The notes under the pieces: generated by a model
The model's database searches: none
What the model was told of the DNA's origin: nothing
Seen by the model: the letters and a program-made list of their open reading frames with translations, nothing else
Translations under genes and position numbers: made by a program
Assembly (NCBI GenBank): GCA_022447275.1
Contig: JAKVBK010000006.1
Coordinates: 58,944 to 122,943 of the forward strand
Reading direction: 5' to 3'
DNA from: Oceanicola sp.
GTDB taxonomy: Bacteria; Pseudomonadota; Alphaproteobacteria; Rhodobacterales; Rhodobacteraceae
DNA length: 64,000 nt
Shown here: in pieces, positions 1 through 9,309 of the stretch
Layout: each line of letters opens with the position of its first letter
How positions within the stretch are numbered: position 1 is the stretch's first letter

Positions 1-1218
1 TCGTTGGATCGGATGCACCGGCTTTTGCAAGCCATGGGGGCACCCCATGAACGTCTGAAAAACGTTCTGCATATCGCGGGCACCAACGGCAAAGGATCCA
101 CCCAAGCCTACCTGAAAGCAGGCTTGCGCGCCGCCGGCAGGTCTGTCGCCGCCTATACATCGCCGCATCTGGTCCGGTTTCACGAGCGTATTGAGCTGCC
201 TGACGGGCCCATCCAAGAGCCTGTTCTTTGTGATGTGCTAGAGCGGACTTTGATTGCAAACGGCCCGCACCCAATCACCTATTTCGAGGCCACGACAGCC
301 GCCGCCTTTATGGCCTTTGCAGAGGCCACACCCGATGATGTCATTCTCGAAGTCGGGTTGGGCGGCCGGTTGGACGCCACCAATGTCATCGCCAAGCCGC
401 GGCTTTGCGTGATCACGCCCATCGATATGGATCACCAGGATTTCCTCGGTGATACCCTGCACCAGATCGCAGCTGAGAAGGCCGGCATTCTGAAGGCCGG
501 GGTGCCCTGTATCGTGGGCCGACAGCAGGATGCAGCGCTCGACGTGATCGAACGCCGCGCCGAAAGACTGGGGGCGCCTTTGTGTGTGTTGGGGCAACAT
601 TGGCACGCCTGGCAAGAACATGACCGACTGGTGTTTCAGGATGAAACAGGGCTGCTGGATCTGCCCCTGCCCCGCCTGCCCGGACGCCATCAGATCGAAA
701 ACGCCGGTATGGCCCTCGCGGCCCTGCGCAGCCTTGGCATGCAGGAAGATGTCTGCACGGCCGCCATGCAAACGGCCACGTGGCCCGCGCGTATGGAGCG
801 CCTGCGCGGAGGGGCCCTGTCAGGCGGCTTTGCGCAGGGCGAGCTCTGGCTCGATGGCGGGCACAATCCGGCCGCGGCGCAAGCCTTGGCCGACACTCTG
901 CGCAGCCTGCCGCCACGCCCTTTGCACCTGATTGTAGGCCTGCAGGGCCAGAAGGACGTGGACGGCTATCTTGCGCCGCTGCTCGACATCGCCAGCAGCC
1001 TGACAGCCGTGCCCGTTCCCGCAGCACGGGGCGGCGCCGCAGACCCAGAGGCGCTGGCGAAACGCGCACAAGAAATGGGATGTCAGGCGGGCACGGCGCC
1101 AGATGTCCACGCCGCCTTGGCGCACTTGGCAAAGGAGGCCCCCGAAGCGCGCGTTTTGGTCTGCGGCTCGCTCTATCTTGCCGGGGATGTTCTCAAAGCC
1201 GAGCGGGGCCACGCCTAA
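1..1218 (+). CDS. folC: Bifunctional dihydrofolate synthase / folylpolyglutamate synthase, 5'-truncated by window edge
   Basis: Cytosolic ligase that adds glutamate to dihydropteroate and then to folates in the folate pathway. The Mur-ligase ATP loop HIAGTNGKGST lies about 25 residues from the window start, followed by the central ligase region with ITPIDMDHQDFLGDT and a C-terminal domain ending near LVCGSLYLAGDV. In full-length FolC an extra N-terminal stretch precedes the LDRMHRLL segment. The reading frame is open to base 1, so the true start lies outside the window and the TTG at base 4 is only an in-frame codon. It ends 12 bases before the convergent zapE. accD often precedes folC in Rhodobacteraceae, but that cannot be checked here. 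Confidence 0.96.
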   Translation, partial: SLDRMHRLLQAMGAPHERLKNVLHIAGTNGKGSTQAYLKAGLRAAGRSVAAYTSPHLVRFHERIELPDGPIQEPVLCDVLERTLIANGPHPITYFEATTAAAFMAFAEATPDDVILEVGLGGRLDATNVIAKPRLCVITPIDMDHQDFLGDTLHQIAAEKAGILKAGVPCIVGRQQDAALDVIERRAERLGAPLCVLGQHWHAWQEHDRLVFQDETGLLDLPLPRLPGRHQIENAGMALAALRSLGMQEDVCTAAMQTATWPARMERLRGGALSGGFAQGELWLDGGHNPAAAQALADTLRSLPPRPLHLIVGLQGQKDVDGYLAPLLDIASSLTAVPVPAARGGAADPEALAKRAQEMGCQAGTAPDVHAALAHLAKEAPEARVLVCGSLYLAGDVLKAERGHA

Positions 1219-1230
1219 GCCCGTCGGGCC

Positions 1231-2304
1231 TCAGGCATCGCGGCCCCAATCCGCGTCTTGCATTTCCATGAGGCGCGAAGCCGTCCGCTCAAATTCAAAG
1301 CTGCCTTCCCCCTCGACATAGAGCATGTCCGGGCGGGCCGCTGCCGAGCAGATCAGGCGCACCTTCGCCTCATAGAGCGCGTCGATCAACGTCACGAACC
1401 GCTTGGCCTCATTGAAGTTTCGCCGGGACAGGCGCGGGATATCTTCCAGCACCAAAACACGGGTTTGCCGGGCGATCTCGAGGTAGTCACCCGGGCCGAG
1501 CGGCTGATGGCAGAGGCTGTGAAACCCGGATTTTGCCACCCCATTGCGAAAAGCCGGAAGGGTGATCGTGCGCCCCTTTATGCGGATCTCCAGAGGCTCT
1601 GCCTTGCCACCTGTCAGATCGGCAAAAATCTCTTCCAGTTGCACCTGCACTTCGGGCGTGTGGGGGTAAAAATACACTTGCTCCCCCCCAAGCCGCCCCT
1701 GGCGATAATCCATATCGGAGGCCAGCTCCCAAATCGCCATATGCGTCTTGAGCTGTTCAATGAACGGCAGGAAAAGCTGCCGGTTCAAACCATCCTTATA
1801 AAGATCATCCGGAACCCGGTTCGAGGTGGTCACCACAGCCACACCGGCCGCGAAAAGCTGCTCAAACAGACGTCCAACGATCATCGCATCGGCAATGTCA
1901 GTGATCTGCATCTCATCGAAGGACAGCAGTTGCACCTCAGCGATGATGGCCTTCGCCACGGGCACAATCGGGTCTTTCACAGCCGTCTGGCGGTGGTGAT
2001 GCAGGGCATCCTGCACTTCCTGCATAAAGGCGTGAAAATGCACCCGCCGTTTGCGCGCCACAGGGGCCAGTTCGTGAAACAGATCCATCAGCATGGACTT
2101 GCCGCGTCCGACGCCGCCCCACAGGTAGAGGCCCCTGATCGGCGCAGGGGCCTTGGCCCGGCTGAAAAAGCCACGTTTTGGGGCCGGCGCAGACAGATCA
2201 TCCAGCATGCGCTGCAATTGAGGCAAAGCCGCACGCTGAACGGCGTCTTCCTGCAAAGCCCCCCCTGCCACCCGGCTGTCATATGCATCAGAAATCGAAA
2301 CCAT
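1231..2304 (-). CDS. zapE: ZapE/AFG1-like ATPase
   Basis: AFG1-like P-loop ATPase of 357 residues, the usual length. The Walker A motif GGVGRGKS is near residue 64 and a Walker B-type LLSFDEMQITD near residue 127. In E. coli ZapE works with the Z-ring during cell division under stress; mitochondrial AFG1 homologues help handle respiratory-chain proteins. The membrane or division role is therefore inferred from the family. It is transcribed towards folC and diverges from the MFS transporter gene, with about 130 bases between the two starts. The ATG at 2304 gives a normal N terminus. Confidence 0.92.
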   Translation of the reverse strand: MVSISDAYDSRVAGGALQEDAVQRAALPQLQRMLDDLSAPAPKRGFFSRAKAPAPIRGLYLWGGVGRGKSMLMDLFHELAPVARKRRVHFHAFMQEVQDALHHHRQTAVKDPIVPVAKAIIAEVQLLSFDEMQITDIADAMIVGRLFEQLFAAGVAVVTTSNRVPDDLYKDGLNRQLFLPFIEQLKTHMAIWELASDMDYRQGRLGGEQVYFYPHTPEVQVQLEEIFADLTGGKAEPLEIRIKGRTITLPAFRNGVAKSGFHSLCHQPLGPGDYLEIARQTRVLVLEDIPRLSRRNFNEAKRFVTLIDALYEAKVRLICSAAARPDMLYVEGEGSFEFERTASRLMEMQDADWGRDA

Positions 2305-2434
2305 AGGGTGTTGTTAGCGGGCACGGGCGTCAGAGGGAAGCGGAGCTTGCGCGCGCGCATCTGTGCGGCGCCTGTGCGCGCGATCTGCGCAGAACCCGTT
2401 TGACGAATGGGCCCCCGCGCGACACATTTCCCCC

Positions 2435-3670
2435 ATGGCGAAAACTCCTCTCTTTACCCCCGTTCTTATCGGTGGCTGCTTCATCCTGCTGATCAGCTTC
2501 GGGGTGCGCGCGGCCATGGGTGTCTTCCAGATTCCCATTGCAGAGGATTTCGGCTGGGCGCGCTCCGAATTTAGCCTTGCCTTGGCCATTCAAAACCTCG
2601 CCTGGGGGATCGGGCAGCCAATCTTTGGGGCCATCGCCGAGAAAATTGGCGATCGCAAAGCCATTGTGATGGGGGTCGCGCTCTATGTGGGCGGCATGGT
2701 GCTTTCAACGCTGGCCACCACGCCCCTCGAGCACCAGTTTCTGCAATTTGCCGTGGGCATGGGCGTGGCAGGCACGGGCTTCGGCGTTATCCTGGCAATC
2801 ATTGGCCGCGCGTCCAGCGATGAGAACCGGTCAATGTCGCTGGCGATTGCCTCGGCGACAGGGTCGGTGGGCCAAATCATTGGCCCGCCAGCGGCAGAGG
2901 CATTGCTGCAGGTCATGAGCTGGCAAGAGGTTTTCCTGGTCTTTTCCGGGCTGATCCTGATGATGCTTCTCGCCCTGCCGCTGCTGCGCACGCCACAGAC
3001 GGCCAGCAAGGCCCAACTGGAAGAAGCGATGGCGCCCGTGCTCAGACGTGCCTTCCGCGACCCATCCTACATCCTGATTTTCGTGGGCTTTTTTTCCTGC
3101 GGCTACCAGTTGGGTTTCCTGACATCGCATTTCCCCGCAATGGTGACAGAGATGTGCGGCCCCATACAGCCGGGCTCTGTGCTTGATGGGCTTGGCATTT
3201 CGACCACATCAGCGCTTGGGGCCCTGTCGCTGTCCATGATTGGTCTGACGAATATTGCCGGCACGCTGGCCGCGGGGTGGGCCGGTAGCCGATTCCAAAA
3301 GAAGAACCTGCTAGCCGCGATTTACATGGGGCGGACGCTGGTTGGCGCTGCATTTATCCTCACGCCGATCACCCCGGAAACCGTGGTGCTGTTTTCGGCG
3401 GCCATGGGGGCGCTTTGGCTTGCGACTGTGCCGCTCACATCCGGGCTGGTCGCCCATATCTACGGGCTGCGCTATATGGGCACGCTCTATGGGATCGTGT
3501 TTTTCAGCCACCAACTGGGCAGCTTCCTTGGCATCTGGCTGGGCGGCGCGCTGTATGACCAAACCGGCGATTACACCCTGGTTTGGTGGATCGGGGTCGC
3601 TGTGGGGCTGTTTTCCGCAATCGTGCATTTGCCAATCCGGGAAAAACCCCTGCCCGCTCAGCCTGCCTGA
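2435..3670 (+). CDS. MFS transporter, OxlT/MCT-like
   Basis: Inner-membrane major facilitator protein of about 411 residues with some twelve hydrophobic segments. After the first helix comes a loop with GVFQIPIAEDFGW, then an EKIGDRK loop between helices 2 and 3, which is the MFS motif A position. The charged mid-protein loop is where the two six-helix halves join. The frame is open further upstream, but the ATG at 2435 (MAKTPLFTPVL) puts the first helix at residues 8-28 as expected. The layout resembles oxalate/formate and monocarboxylate permeases. The substrate cannot be read from the sequence. No regulator is adjacent. Confidence 0.87.
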   Translation: MAKTPLFTPVLIGGCFILLISFGVRAAMGVFQIPIAEDFGWARSEFSLALAIQNLAWGIGQPIFGAIAEKIGDRKAIVMGVALYVGGMVLSTLATTPLEHQFLQFAVGMGVAGTGFGVILAIIGRASSDENRSMSLAIASATGSVGQIIGPPAAEALLQVMSWQEVFLVFSGLILMMLLALPLLRTPQTASKAQLEEAMAPVLRRAFRDPSYILIFVGFFSCGYQLGFLTSHFPAMVTEMCGPIQPGSVLDGLGISTTSALGALSLSMIGLTNIAGTLAAGWAGSRFQKKNLLAAIYMGRTLVGAAFILTPITPETVVLFSAAMGALWLATVPLTSGLVAHIYGLRYMGTLYGIVFFSHQLGSFLGIWLGGALYDQTGDYTLVWWIGVAVGLFSAIVHLPIREKPLPAQPA

Positions 3671-3694
3671 GGCCCTAACCCGCTGGAGTGTCCA

Positions 3695-4588
3695 CTAGAC
3701 ACGCAAGAGCCTACGGGTCAGCCACCAGGCCGCCAGCAGCACCGGAATCGCAGCCGCAACAGCTAGGCTTTCCCACCCAACGCGATCCTGCGGCGATTGG
3801 CTGACGAAAAGCGCGGCACCGGTGATGGTGCCCTTGGTGGCCAAAATGAAAAGCCCAAAGAAGTTGTTTCCGAAATGCAGCCCCATGGAGGCCCCCAGAC
3901 TGCCCGTGCGCTCCGCAAGATCCGCGGCCAGAAATGCGAAGGTCAGCACCCCCAGCAAAACGATGGGAAGGTTGGCCCCGGCTATGGGCGAAATATGCAG
4001 CAAGGCAAACAGCACCGAGGGGATACCAAACCAGATCCAGCGCGCCACGAAGCGGGCGGCGAGTTGCTGCTGCAGATATCCGCGAAACAGCACCTCTTCG
4101 GCGAAAATCTGCAAAAATAGCATCGGGACCATGAGCGGAAGCAAGCTCAACCAGCGCATCAGCGGCAGGCCCGGCTCAGGCGGGGCGAGTCTGAGCCCAA
4201 GCAAGGTCAGGGGCAGATAGATCACAAGCACGGCTGCCAGCGCCGCAACAAAGCCCCGCACCCACAGCCTTGATGGGCCCAGCAAGGATGCTGGCCCGCG
4301 CCCATGCAGCGCCCCGGCAGCCAGCAACGGGCCCAGCGCCATACCGGTGAATGTCAGCAAAAGAACCATCACTTTTCCAGGCGTGTCCGGCTGCGCAATG
4401 CCTTGTACAAAAGGCATAACGGCAAACGGCCCTTCCTGAGCGGCGACAATCCCCGTGGCAACCGCAAACACCGAAATCGCGGTTGTCAGATACACGAAGA
4501 GGCACAGCAGCATACCCAGCAGCAAACGCCACAATTCAGGCGTGCGTCGCGCTTGCGAAAGCGCGGCTTCGAATTCAGGATGTCGCAT
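3695..4588 (-). CDS. CPBP-family intramembrane metalloprotease (CAAX/ABI type)
   Basis: Polytopic membrane protein of 297 residues with the three conserved blocks of the CPBP (Abi/Rce1-like) glutamic-type protease family: EEVLFRGYL, an F-x3-H block in FALLHISP, and H-x3-N in HFGNN. About eight hydrophobic segments are visible. Family members cleave substrates within the membrane or act in bacteriocin self-immunity; nothing here identifies a substrate. It is convergent with the MFS gene (25 bases apart) and divergent from ilvD, so it is probably monocistronic. Confidence 0.88.
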   Translation of the reverse strand: MRHPEFEAALSQARRTPELWRLLLGMLLCLFVYLTTAISVFAVATGIVAAQEGPFAVMPFVQGIAQPDTPGKVMVLLLTFTGMALGPLLAAGALHGRGPASLLGPSRLWVRGFVAALAAVLVIYLPLTLLGLRLAPPEPGLPLMRWLSLLPLMVPMLFLQIFAEEVLFRGYLQQQLAARFVARWIWFGIPSVLFALLHISPIAGANLPIVLLGVLTFAFLAADLAERTGSLGASMGLHFGNNFFGLFILATKGTITGAALFVSQSPQDRVGWESLAVAAAIPVLLAAWWLTRRLLRV

Positions 4589-4758
4589 GAAGGCTCACAT
4601 GTGATTTGAAAGGTTAACGCTAGCAAGGCGGGCTCTGGCGTCAACCACTGAGACCGGCATCTCTGCGGCAACCCCTCTTGGGCCTTGTATGCCGGTGGTC
4701 TGCCGATTATTCCAAATCAAACCCCGCGCGCCCGCGCCGCCAGGAGGAGCTTAAAGTC

Positions 4759-6492
4759 ATGCTTAAGAAACCATACGACAAAAGCAATCTGCCCAGCCGC
4801 CATGTGACGGTCGGCCCTGCCCGGGCGCCGCACCGTTCATACTATTACGCGATGGGGCTGACAGAGGAAGAAATCGCGCAGCCTTTCGTGGGTGTGGCCA
4901 CATGCTGGAACGAGGCGGCACCGTGCAACATTGCCCTCAACCGACAGGCCCAAGCGGTCAAGCTCGGCGTGAAGGCGGCCCATGGCACACCGCGGGAATT
5001 CACCACCATCACCGTGACCGACGGCATCGCAATGGGCCACGAGGGCATGCGCTCCTCCCTGGCATCGCGCGAGGCAATTGCCGACACCGTGGAGCTGACG
5101 ATGCGCGGGCATTGCTACGATGCGATCGTCGGTCTTGCGGGCTGCGATAAATCGCTGCCCGGCATGATGATGGCAATGGTGCGCCTGAATGTGCCGTCAG
5201 TGTTCATCTATGGCGGATCGATCATGCCAGGCCGTTTCCAGGGCCGTGACGTAACCGTGCAGGATGTGTTCGAGGCGGTTGGCCGCCATCAGGCGGGGCA
5301 GAATTCCGACGAGGAACTGCGTGAGCTTGAAAAGGTGGCCTGCCCCTCTGCCGGAGCCTGTGGCGGCCAATTCACCGCCAACACCATGGCCTGTGTCTCC
5401 GAGGCGATCGGCCTTGCTCTGCCAAACTCGGCCGGCGCGCCAGCCCCCTATGAGAGCCGCGATGCCTATGCCTCCGCATCAGGCGAAGCAGTCATGGCCT
5501 TGATTGAGAAAAACATCCGCGCCCGCGATGTTGTGACACGCAAGAGCCTCGAGAATGCTGCGCGGATCGTAGCCTGCACCGGCGGCTCAACCAATGCGGG
5601 CCTGCACCTGCCCGCGATTGCCCATGAAGCCGGCATCGACTTCAACCTCCAGGACGTCTGCGACATCTTCAAGGACACGCCCTATTTCGTGGACCTCAAG
5701 CCGGGTGGCAAATATGTCGCCAAGGACATGTATGAGGCCGGGGGTGTGCCCGCCGTCATGAAACAGTTGCAAAAGGCTGGCCTCATCCACGAAGACTGCA
5801 TGACCGCCACTGGCAAAACCATGGGCGAAGTGCTGGACGAGATCGACATTGCCCCCGATGGCAAGGTGATCCATCCGGTCGAGACGCCGCTGACAGCCAC
5901 AGGTGGCGTTGTCGGCCTGATCGGCAACCTCGCCCCTGAAGGCGCGATTGTGAAGGTTGCCGGCATGTCCGAAGAAGAGCAGGTCTTCACCGGGCCCGCC
6001 CGTGTTTTCGAATGCGAGGAAGAGGCATTTGAGGCCGTCAAGGCGCGCCAGTACAAGGAAGGCGAAGTGCTTGTCATCCGCAACGAAGGCCCCTCGGGTG
6101 GGCCGGGCATGCGCGAGATGCTGGCCACCACAGCCGCCCTGTCCGGCCAAGGCATGGGCAAGAAAGTGGCGCTGATCACCGATGGCCGTTTCTCTGGCGC
6201 AACCCGCGGCTTCTGCGTGGGCCACGTGGGCCCGGAAGCCGCCCATTGCGGCCCCATCGGCCTGCTAGAGCATGGCGACATGATCACCATTAACGCGATC
6301 GAAGGCACCATCTCTGTAGACCTGAGCGACGAGCAACTGGCAGAACGCAAAGCCAACTGGAAAGGTCCGAAGGAAACCATCTACGCCTCCGGTGCGCTGT
6401 GGAAATACGCGCAGCTGGTCGGCGGCGCAAAAGATGGCGCGGTGACCCACCCGGGCGGCAAGCAGGAGCGTCATGAATATATGGATCTCTAA
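4759..6492 (+). CDS. ilvD: Dihydroxy-acid dehydratase
   Basis: Converts 2,3-dihydroxy-isovalerate and 2,3-dihydroxy-3-methylvalerate to 2-keto acids in valine/isoleucine (and pantothenate) biosynthesis. The Fe-S ligand cysteines lie in [18 protein letters not shown] and [11 protein letters not shown], and the C-terminal half has [14 protein letters not shown] and [12 protein letters not shown]. Start chosen at the ATG at 4759, which has AGGAGG at 4742-4747; this gives 577 residues, the family norm. The frame is open 81 bases further upstream but lacks a better start. Its end overlaps the next lipoprotein gene by 20 bases, implying co-transcription. Confidence 0.97.
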   Translation: MLKKPYDKSNLPSRHVTVGPARAPHRSYYYAMGLTEEEIAQPFVGVATCWNEAAPCNIALNRQAQAVKLGVKAAHGTPREFTTITVTDGIAMGHEGMRSSLASREAIADTVELTMRGHCYDAIVGLAGCDKSLPGMMMAMVRLNVPSVFIYGGSIMPGRFQGRDVTVQDVFEAVGRHQAGQNSDEELRELEKVACPSAGACGGQFTANTMACVSEAIGLALPNSAGAPAPYESRDAYASASGEAVMALIEKNIRARDVVTRKSLENAARIVACTGGSTNAGLHLPAIAHEAGIDFNLQDVCDIFKDTPYFVDLKPGGKYVAKDMYEAGGVPAVMKQLQKAGLIHEDCMTATGKTMGEVLDEIDIAPDGKVIHPVETPLTATGGVVGLIGNLAPEGAIVKVAGMSEEEQVFTGPARVFECEEEAFEAVKARQYKEGEVLVIRNEGPSGGPGMREMLATTAALSGQGMGKKVALITDGRFSGATRGFCVGHVGPEAAHCGPIGLLEHGDMITINAIEGTISVDLSDEQLAERKANWKGPKETIYASGALWKYAQLVGGAKDGAVTHPGGKQERHEYMDL

Positions 6493-7180
6493 AGGTCTTG
6501 TGGCCCTTGGCCTGCTCGCGGTGCTGGGCGGCTGTGTCACGGGGCCCGGCAGTCCGGGGCAATCCCGCTTCGGCGGAGGCCTTGGACCCCCCGCGCGACA
6601 AGCGCCGGTTTTGGGTGGTGCGGTCACTGTGACAGGCCCAGAGGGCTATTGCGTGGATAAATCAGCCTCGCGCGTAGGCGGGGAAACGGCCTTTGTCCTT
6701 ATGGCACCTTGCGAGAGGTTTCGCCGCGGCGTTGCAGGAATTCTGTTTCGTCCGCGTGCCCTCGTGACGGCCACAGTTACCGAAGGATCGGGCCCGACTG
6801 CCAGCGGCTATAAGCGCTTTTTCTCTGAACGGGAGGGGTTGAGCGCCCTCTCCCACAACGGCAATCCAGAAGGTGTCGATGTCGAGTCGATGGGTGCGGC
6901 ATCGGACGGCTCTTTCAGGGTGACAGTCACCGATAGCGTGGCACCTGACAAAAACGGCCTTGTCGACACGCGCTCTTGGCGTGCCTTTTTCACGGTCGAG
7001 GGCCATCTTGTTGCGGCCTCGCTGCGCAGCCCACGCGGCGCGCCCCTGTCATCAGATGGGGCCCAAAGCATGCTCACACAAATGGTCGCCGCCATCCGCC
7101 AAGCCAGTGCGCCTCCAGAACCACCAGAAACAGCTGAAACCGCGCCTGTCGCCCGCGCAACCTCCGCAATTCAGGACTAG
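6473..7180 (+). CDS. Putative lipoprotein of unknown function
   Basis: Protein of 235 residues with a clear lipoprotein signal: a short charged start, a hydrophobic stretch and the lipobox LGGC, with the acylated Cys near residue 21. The mature part is rich in Gly, Thr and Ser with beta-type alternation and ends in an Ala/Pro-rich tail. It starts inside the last 20 bases of ilvD in another frame, a translational-coupling arrangement. It is followed 14 bases later by a DUF6478 gene. I do not recognise a catalytic motif. The cell-envelope location is inferred from the lipobox. Confidence 0.75.
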   Translation: MNIWISKGLVALGLLAVLGGCVTGPGSPGQSRFGGGLGPPARQAPVLGGAVTVTGPEGYCVDKSASRVGGETAFVLMAPCERFRRGVAGILFRPRALVTATVTEGSGPTASGYKRFFSEREGLSALSHNGNPEGVDVESMGAASDGSFRVTVTDSVAPDKNGLVDTRSWRAFFTVEGHLVAASLRSPRGAPLSSDGAQSMLTQMVAAIRQASAPPEPPETAETAPVARATSAIQD

Positions 7181-7194
7181 ACACCGCCCGACCA

Positions 7195-7959
7195 ATGCCT
7201 CGTGATCCTTTCTCCAGCTATATCGATTTGGCCGCTTGGCGCAGAACCCTGCGTCGCTGGCGACGGTTTGCCGAGACAGCGAAAACACAGGACGCTGATG
7301 TCTTGCTGAATGCCGCGCGGCAAGCGGCCAAGTTGCAGCCCTTTTTGGATAGGGTCGCCGACATCGCAGAAGAAAAGGCTGGCCGGTCGCCCGCGACAAG
7401 CATCGATCCAGATCAATTGCCGCAGAACACGGAATGGACATGGCAGCCCGGGCCCTGGAAGGGGCGTGTCCACCCGCCCGGTATTGCAGGCTTTGACAGT
7501 GGCACCCCATTCGGAGAGAGCGTGGTTGCCTACCATGATTGCCCCTTAAAGGAGGTCACGCTGCGCCAAAAGGCACGCGATGGCAAATGGGCCGTAACGC
7601 TTGATTGGACAGGCTTTACGGGAAGCTACATCTCGACAGTGATCAAGCTGCCCCAAGATGCAGCCAAGGCTCTTTGCCCCAAAAGCGTAATCTCCCTGCG
7701 CGGTATCTTTCAGTCGGAGCTAGGGGGAGAATGCTTCGTGCGGCTCAATATCCGAAACGGGCCAAACGTGGCGCAGATCAACATACAACAGGACTTTTCC
7801 GATGAGATTCAATTGGCATCCTTTGATCTGGCCTACACCCGGTTCAATCAAGAGCGGATCAGCGGGGCTTGGATTGACGTGATTTATGAAGCCTTGCCAG
7901 CCAATCTCATTACGCTCTCTGATATGACAGTCATCCGGAATAAAAGGGCAGAGTTGTAA
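7195..7959 (+). CDS. DUF6478-type protein
   Basis: Protein of 254 residues that I recognise as the DUF6478 type found in Rhodobacteraceae. It has a basic, Arg-rich N terminus (AAWRRTLRRWRRFAE), a likely helical region to about residue 65, and a beta-rich C-terminal half containing WTWQPGPWKGRVHPPG. There is no signal peptide or membrane segment. No function is known to me. It lies in a same-strand run after ilvD and the lipoprotein gene and before a 123-residue hypothetical gene, probably one transcript. Confidence 0.8.
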   Translation: MPRDPFSSYIDLAAWRRTLRRWRRFAETAKTQDADVLLNAARQAAKLQPFLDRVADIAEEKAGRSPATSIDPDQLPQNTEWTWQPGPWKGRVHPPGIAGFDSGTPFGESVVAYHDCPLKEVTLRQKARDGKWAVTLDWTGFTGSYISTVIKLPQDAAKALCPKSVISLRGIFQSELGGECFVRLNIRNGPNVAQINIQQDFSDEIQLASFDLAYTRFNQERISGAWIDVIYEALPANLITLSDMTVIRNKRAEL

Positions 7960-7993
7960 AGGTGACCCAGCCCGCCACAAAGAGGAGCCCGAG

Positions 7994-8365
7994 ATGAGCG
8001 CAGCTTCCACTGAGGTCAGCCTGCACAATGGCCTGTACACAGCGCATCTCAGTCTGCCCGGGATGCCTGCGGATGCCCCCCCTGATCTTGCCTTGCAATA
8101 CTTGGGTGAAGACCTGCCTGACGCACATCTGGTGCACCTTTCGGATGATAAATGGCGCCTAGAGGTTCCCATCCCGTCCAACCTCCTGAGCGATGGGGTG
8201 CATACGCTTCTGCTTGTTAAGGATCAGGGCACGGACCTGCTCCACAGCCATGTGATCGCATCCGGAACGGCACTGTCACAGGATATGCGGGCCGAGCTGG
8301 CTTTGATGCGGGCCGAGTTGGATCTTCTGAAACGCGCGTTTCGCCGCCGACTGGCCGAAGACTAG
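7994..8365 (+). CDS. Hypothetical protein with C-terminal coiled coil
   Basis: Small soluble protein of 123 residues. The first 90 residues look beta-rich, and the tail from about residue 95 (MRAELALMRAELDLLKRAF) shows heptad spacing of Leu/Met, so a short coiled coil and oligomerisation are likely. An AGGAG sequence at 7981-7985 sits just before the ATG at 7994. It follows the DUF6478 gene by 34 bases and overlaps the convergent hydrolase gene by 4 bases. I do not recognise the family. Confidence 0.7.
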   Translation: MSAASTEVSLHNGLYTAHLSLPGMPADAPPDLALQYLGEDLPDAHLVHLSDDKWRLEVPIPSNLLSDGVHTLLLVKDQGTDLLHSHVIASGTALSQDMRAELALMRAELDLLKRAFRRRLAED

Positions 8366-9309
8366 TCCTGAGTTCCTTGCCCGGGTGCAAAGCTGCTTAG
8401 GATAGCATCACTCACCCCTTCAGCATGGGTGAAAGGCAAGCCATGGTCTGCCCGTTTAAACACGATCTGGCGCGCCGAGGGGTTTGCCGTGGCGAGCATG
8501 TCCTTGGCCCGCAAGGGGATGACACTGTCTTGCCCGCCCCAGATCGCGGCAACGGGCAGCCCCCTCTTTGCAAGCTTGGCATGAATGCGCGTTTGATCTT
8601 CGGCCAGCATGTTCCGCAGGCTTGATGTGACCGCCGGAAAATAGCCCTTGCGGCGGGTTTCCTGCGCCATCACAGCGGCGATGTCGCTGCATTCAGGCGC
8701 CCGGCTGCGCAGCTCCATTGCACCTTTGCGCAGGATATGCGGGCCGAGCACATGCATCGCCCAATTGCCGAGGACAGGCGTGTCGCGCGCAAAGCGCGTG
8801 AACCGATCGGGCGTATACTCCAGGCCACCGGGCGCCAACAGACACAGGCCCCGCACTTTCAAGGGATGCGCCTCTGCAAAAGCTGTGGCGATCGCGCCCC
8901 CCATGGAATAGCCGATCGCAAGCACCGGTTGGTCAACCTCCTCCGCTTGCAAAAGCTCTGTGATCTGCTCCAGGAACAGACCCCGACCGTGGCGGCGTGC
9001 TGGGCTGTCAGAGAGTCCGCGCCCGTACAGATCATAGCTGAGCACCCGCCAGCCCCCTGCCGCAAGCCGCGGGGCAAGGCGATCGAACACCGCGGACGGG
9101 GTGGTCAATCCATGGATGCACAGGGCAACCGGACCATTTTGCGGGCCAATGGCATGATGACGCCAGGTTGTACCGGCAGATAGCCTGTGCGCGCGCCCGG
9201 ATTGGGTCCGACGCAAAGCGGTGCCAACACGGGGACGCAGCGCCTCGCTCAACGGGGCGGCACCCCCGACAAGAGCCAGTGTGGCAAGCGTCCCGCCCAG
9301 CAGGCTCAT
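8362..9309 (-). CDS. Alpha/beta-fold hydrolase
   Basis: Protein of 315 residues with the alpha/beta hydrolase fold. The oxyanion region HGLTTP is followed by a nucleophile elbow GYSMGG near residue 135, an acid in GGQDSVIP and a catalytic His in ADHGLPFTH. The N-terminal 25 residues are hydrophobic and could be a signal anchor. The substrate is unknown; esterase, lactonase or C-C hydrolase activity are all possible. Its ATG overlaps the stop of the upstream ornithine-cyclodeaminase-like gene (ATGA), so it is the last gene of a three-gene operon. Confidence 0.87.
   Translation of the reverse strand: MSLLGGTLATLALVGGAAPLSEALRPRVGTALRRTQSGRAHRLSAGTTWRHHAIGPQNGPVALCIHGLTTPSAVFDRLAPRLAAGGWRVLSYDLYGRGLSDSPARRHGRGLFLEQITELLQAEEVDQPVLAIGYSMGGAIATAFAEAHPLKVRGLCLLAPGGLEYTPDRFTRFARDTPVLGNWAMHVLGPHILRKGAMELRSRAPECSDIAAVMAQETRRKGYFPAVTSSLRNMLAEDQTRIHAKLAKRGLPVAAIWGGQDSVIPLRAKDMLATANPSARQIVFKRADHGLPFTHAEGVSDAILSSFAPGQGTQD

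Noticed and set aside
1258..2403. Long plus-strand open frame opposite zapE (381 codons)
   Set aside because: It mirrors a well-supported ATPase gene on the other strand, has no recognisable domain and is rich in His/Arg as expected of an antisense frame.
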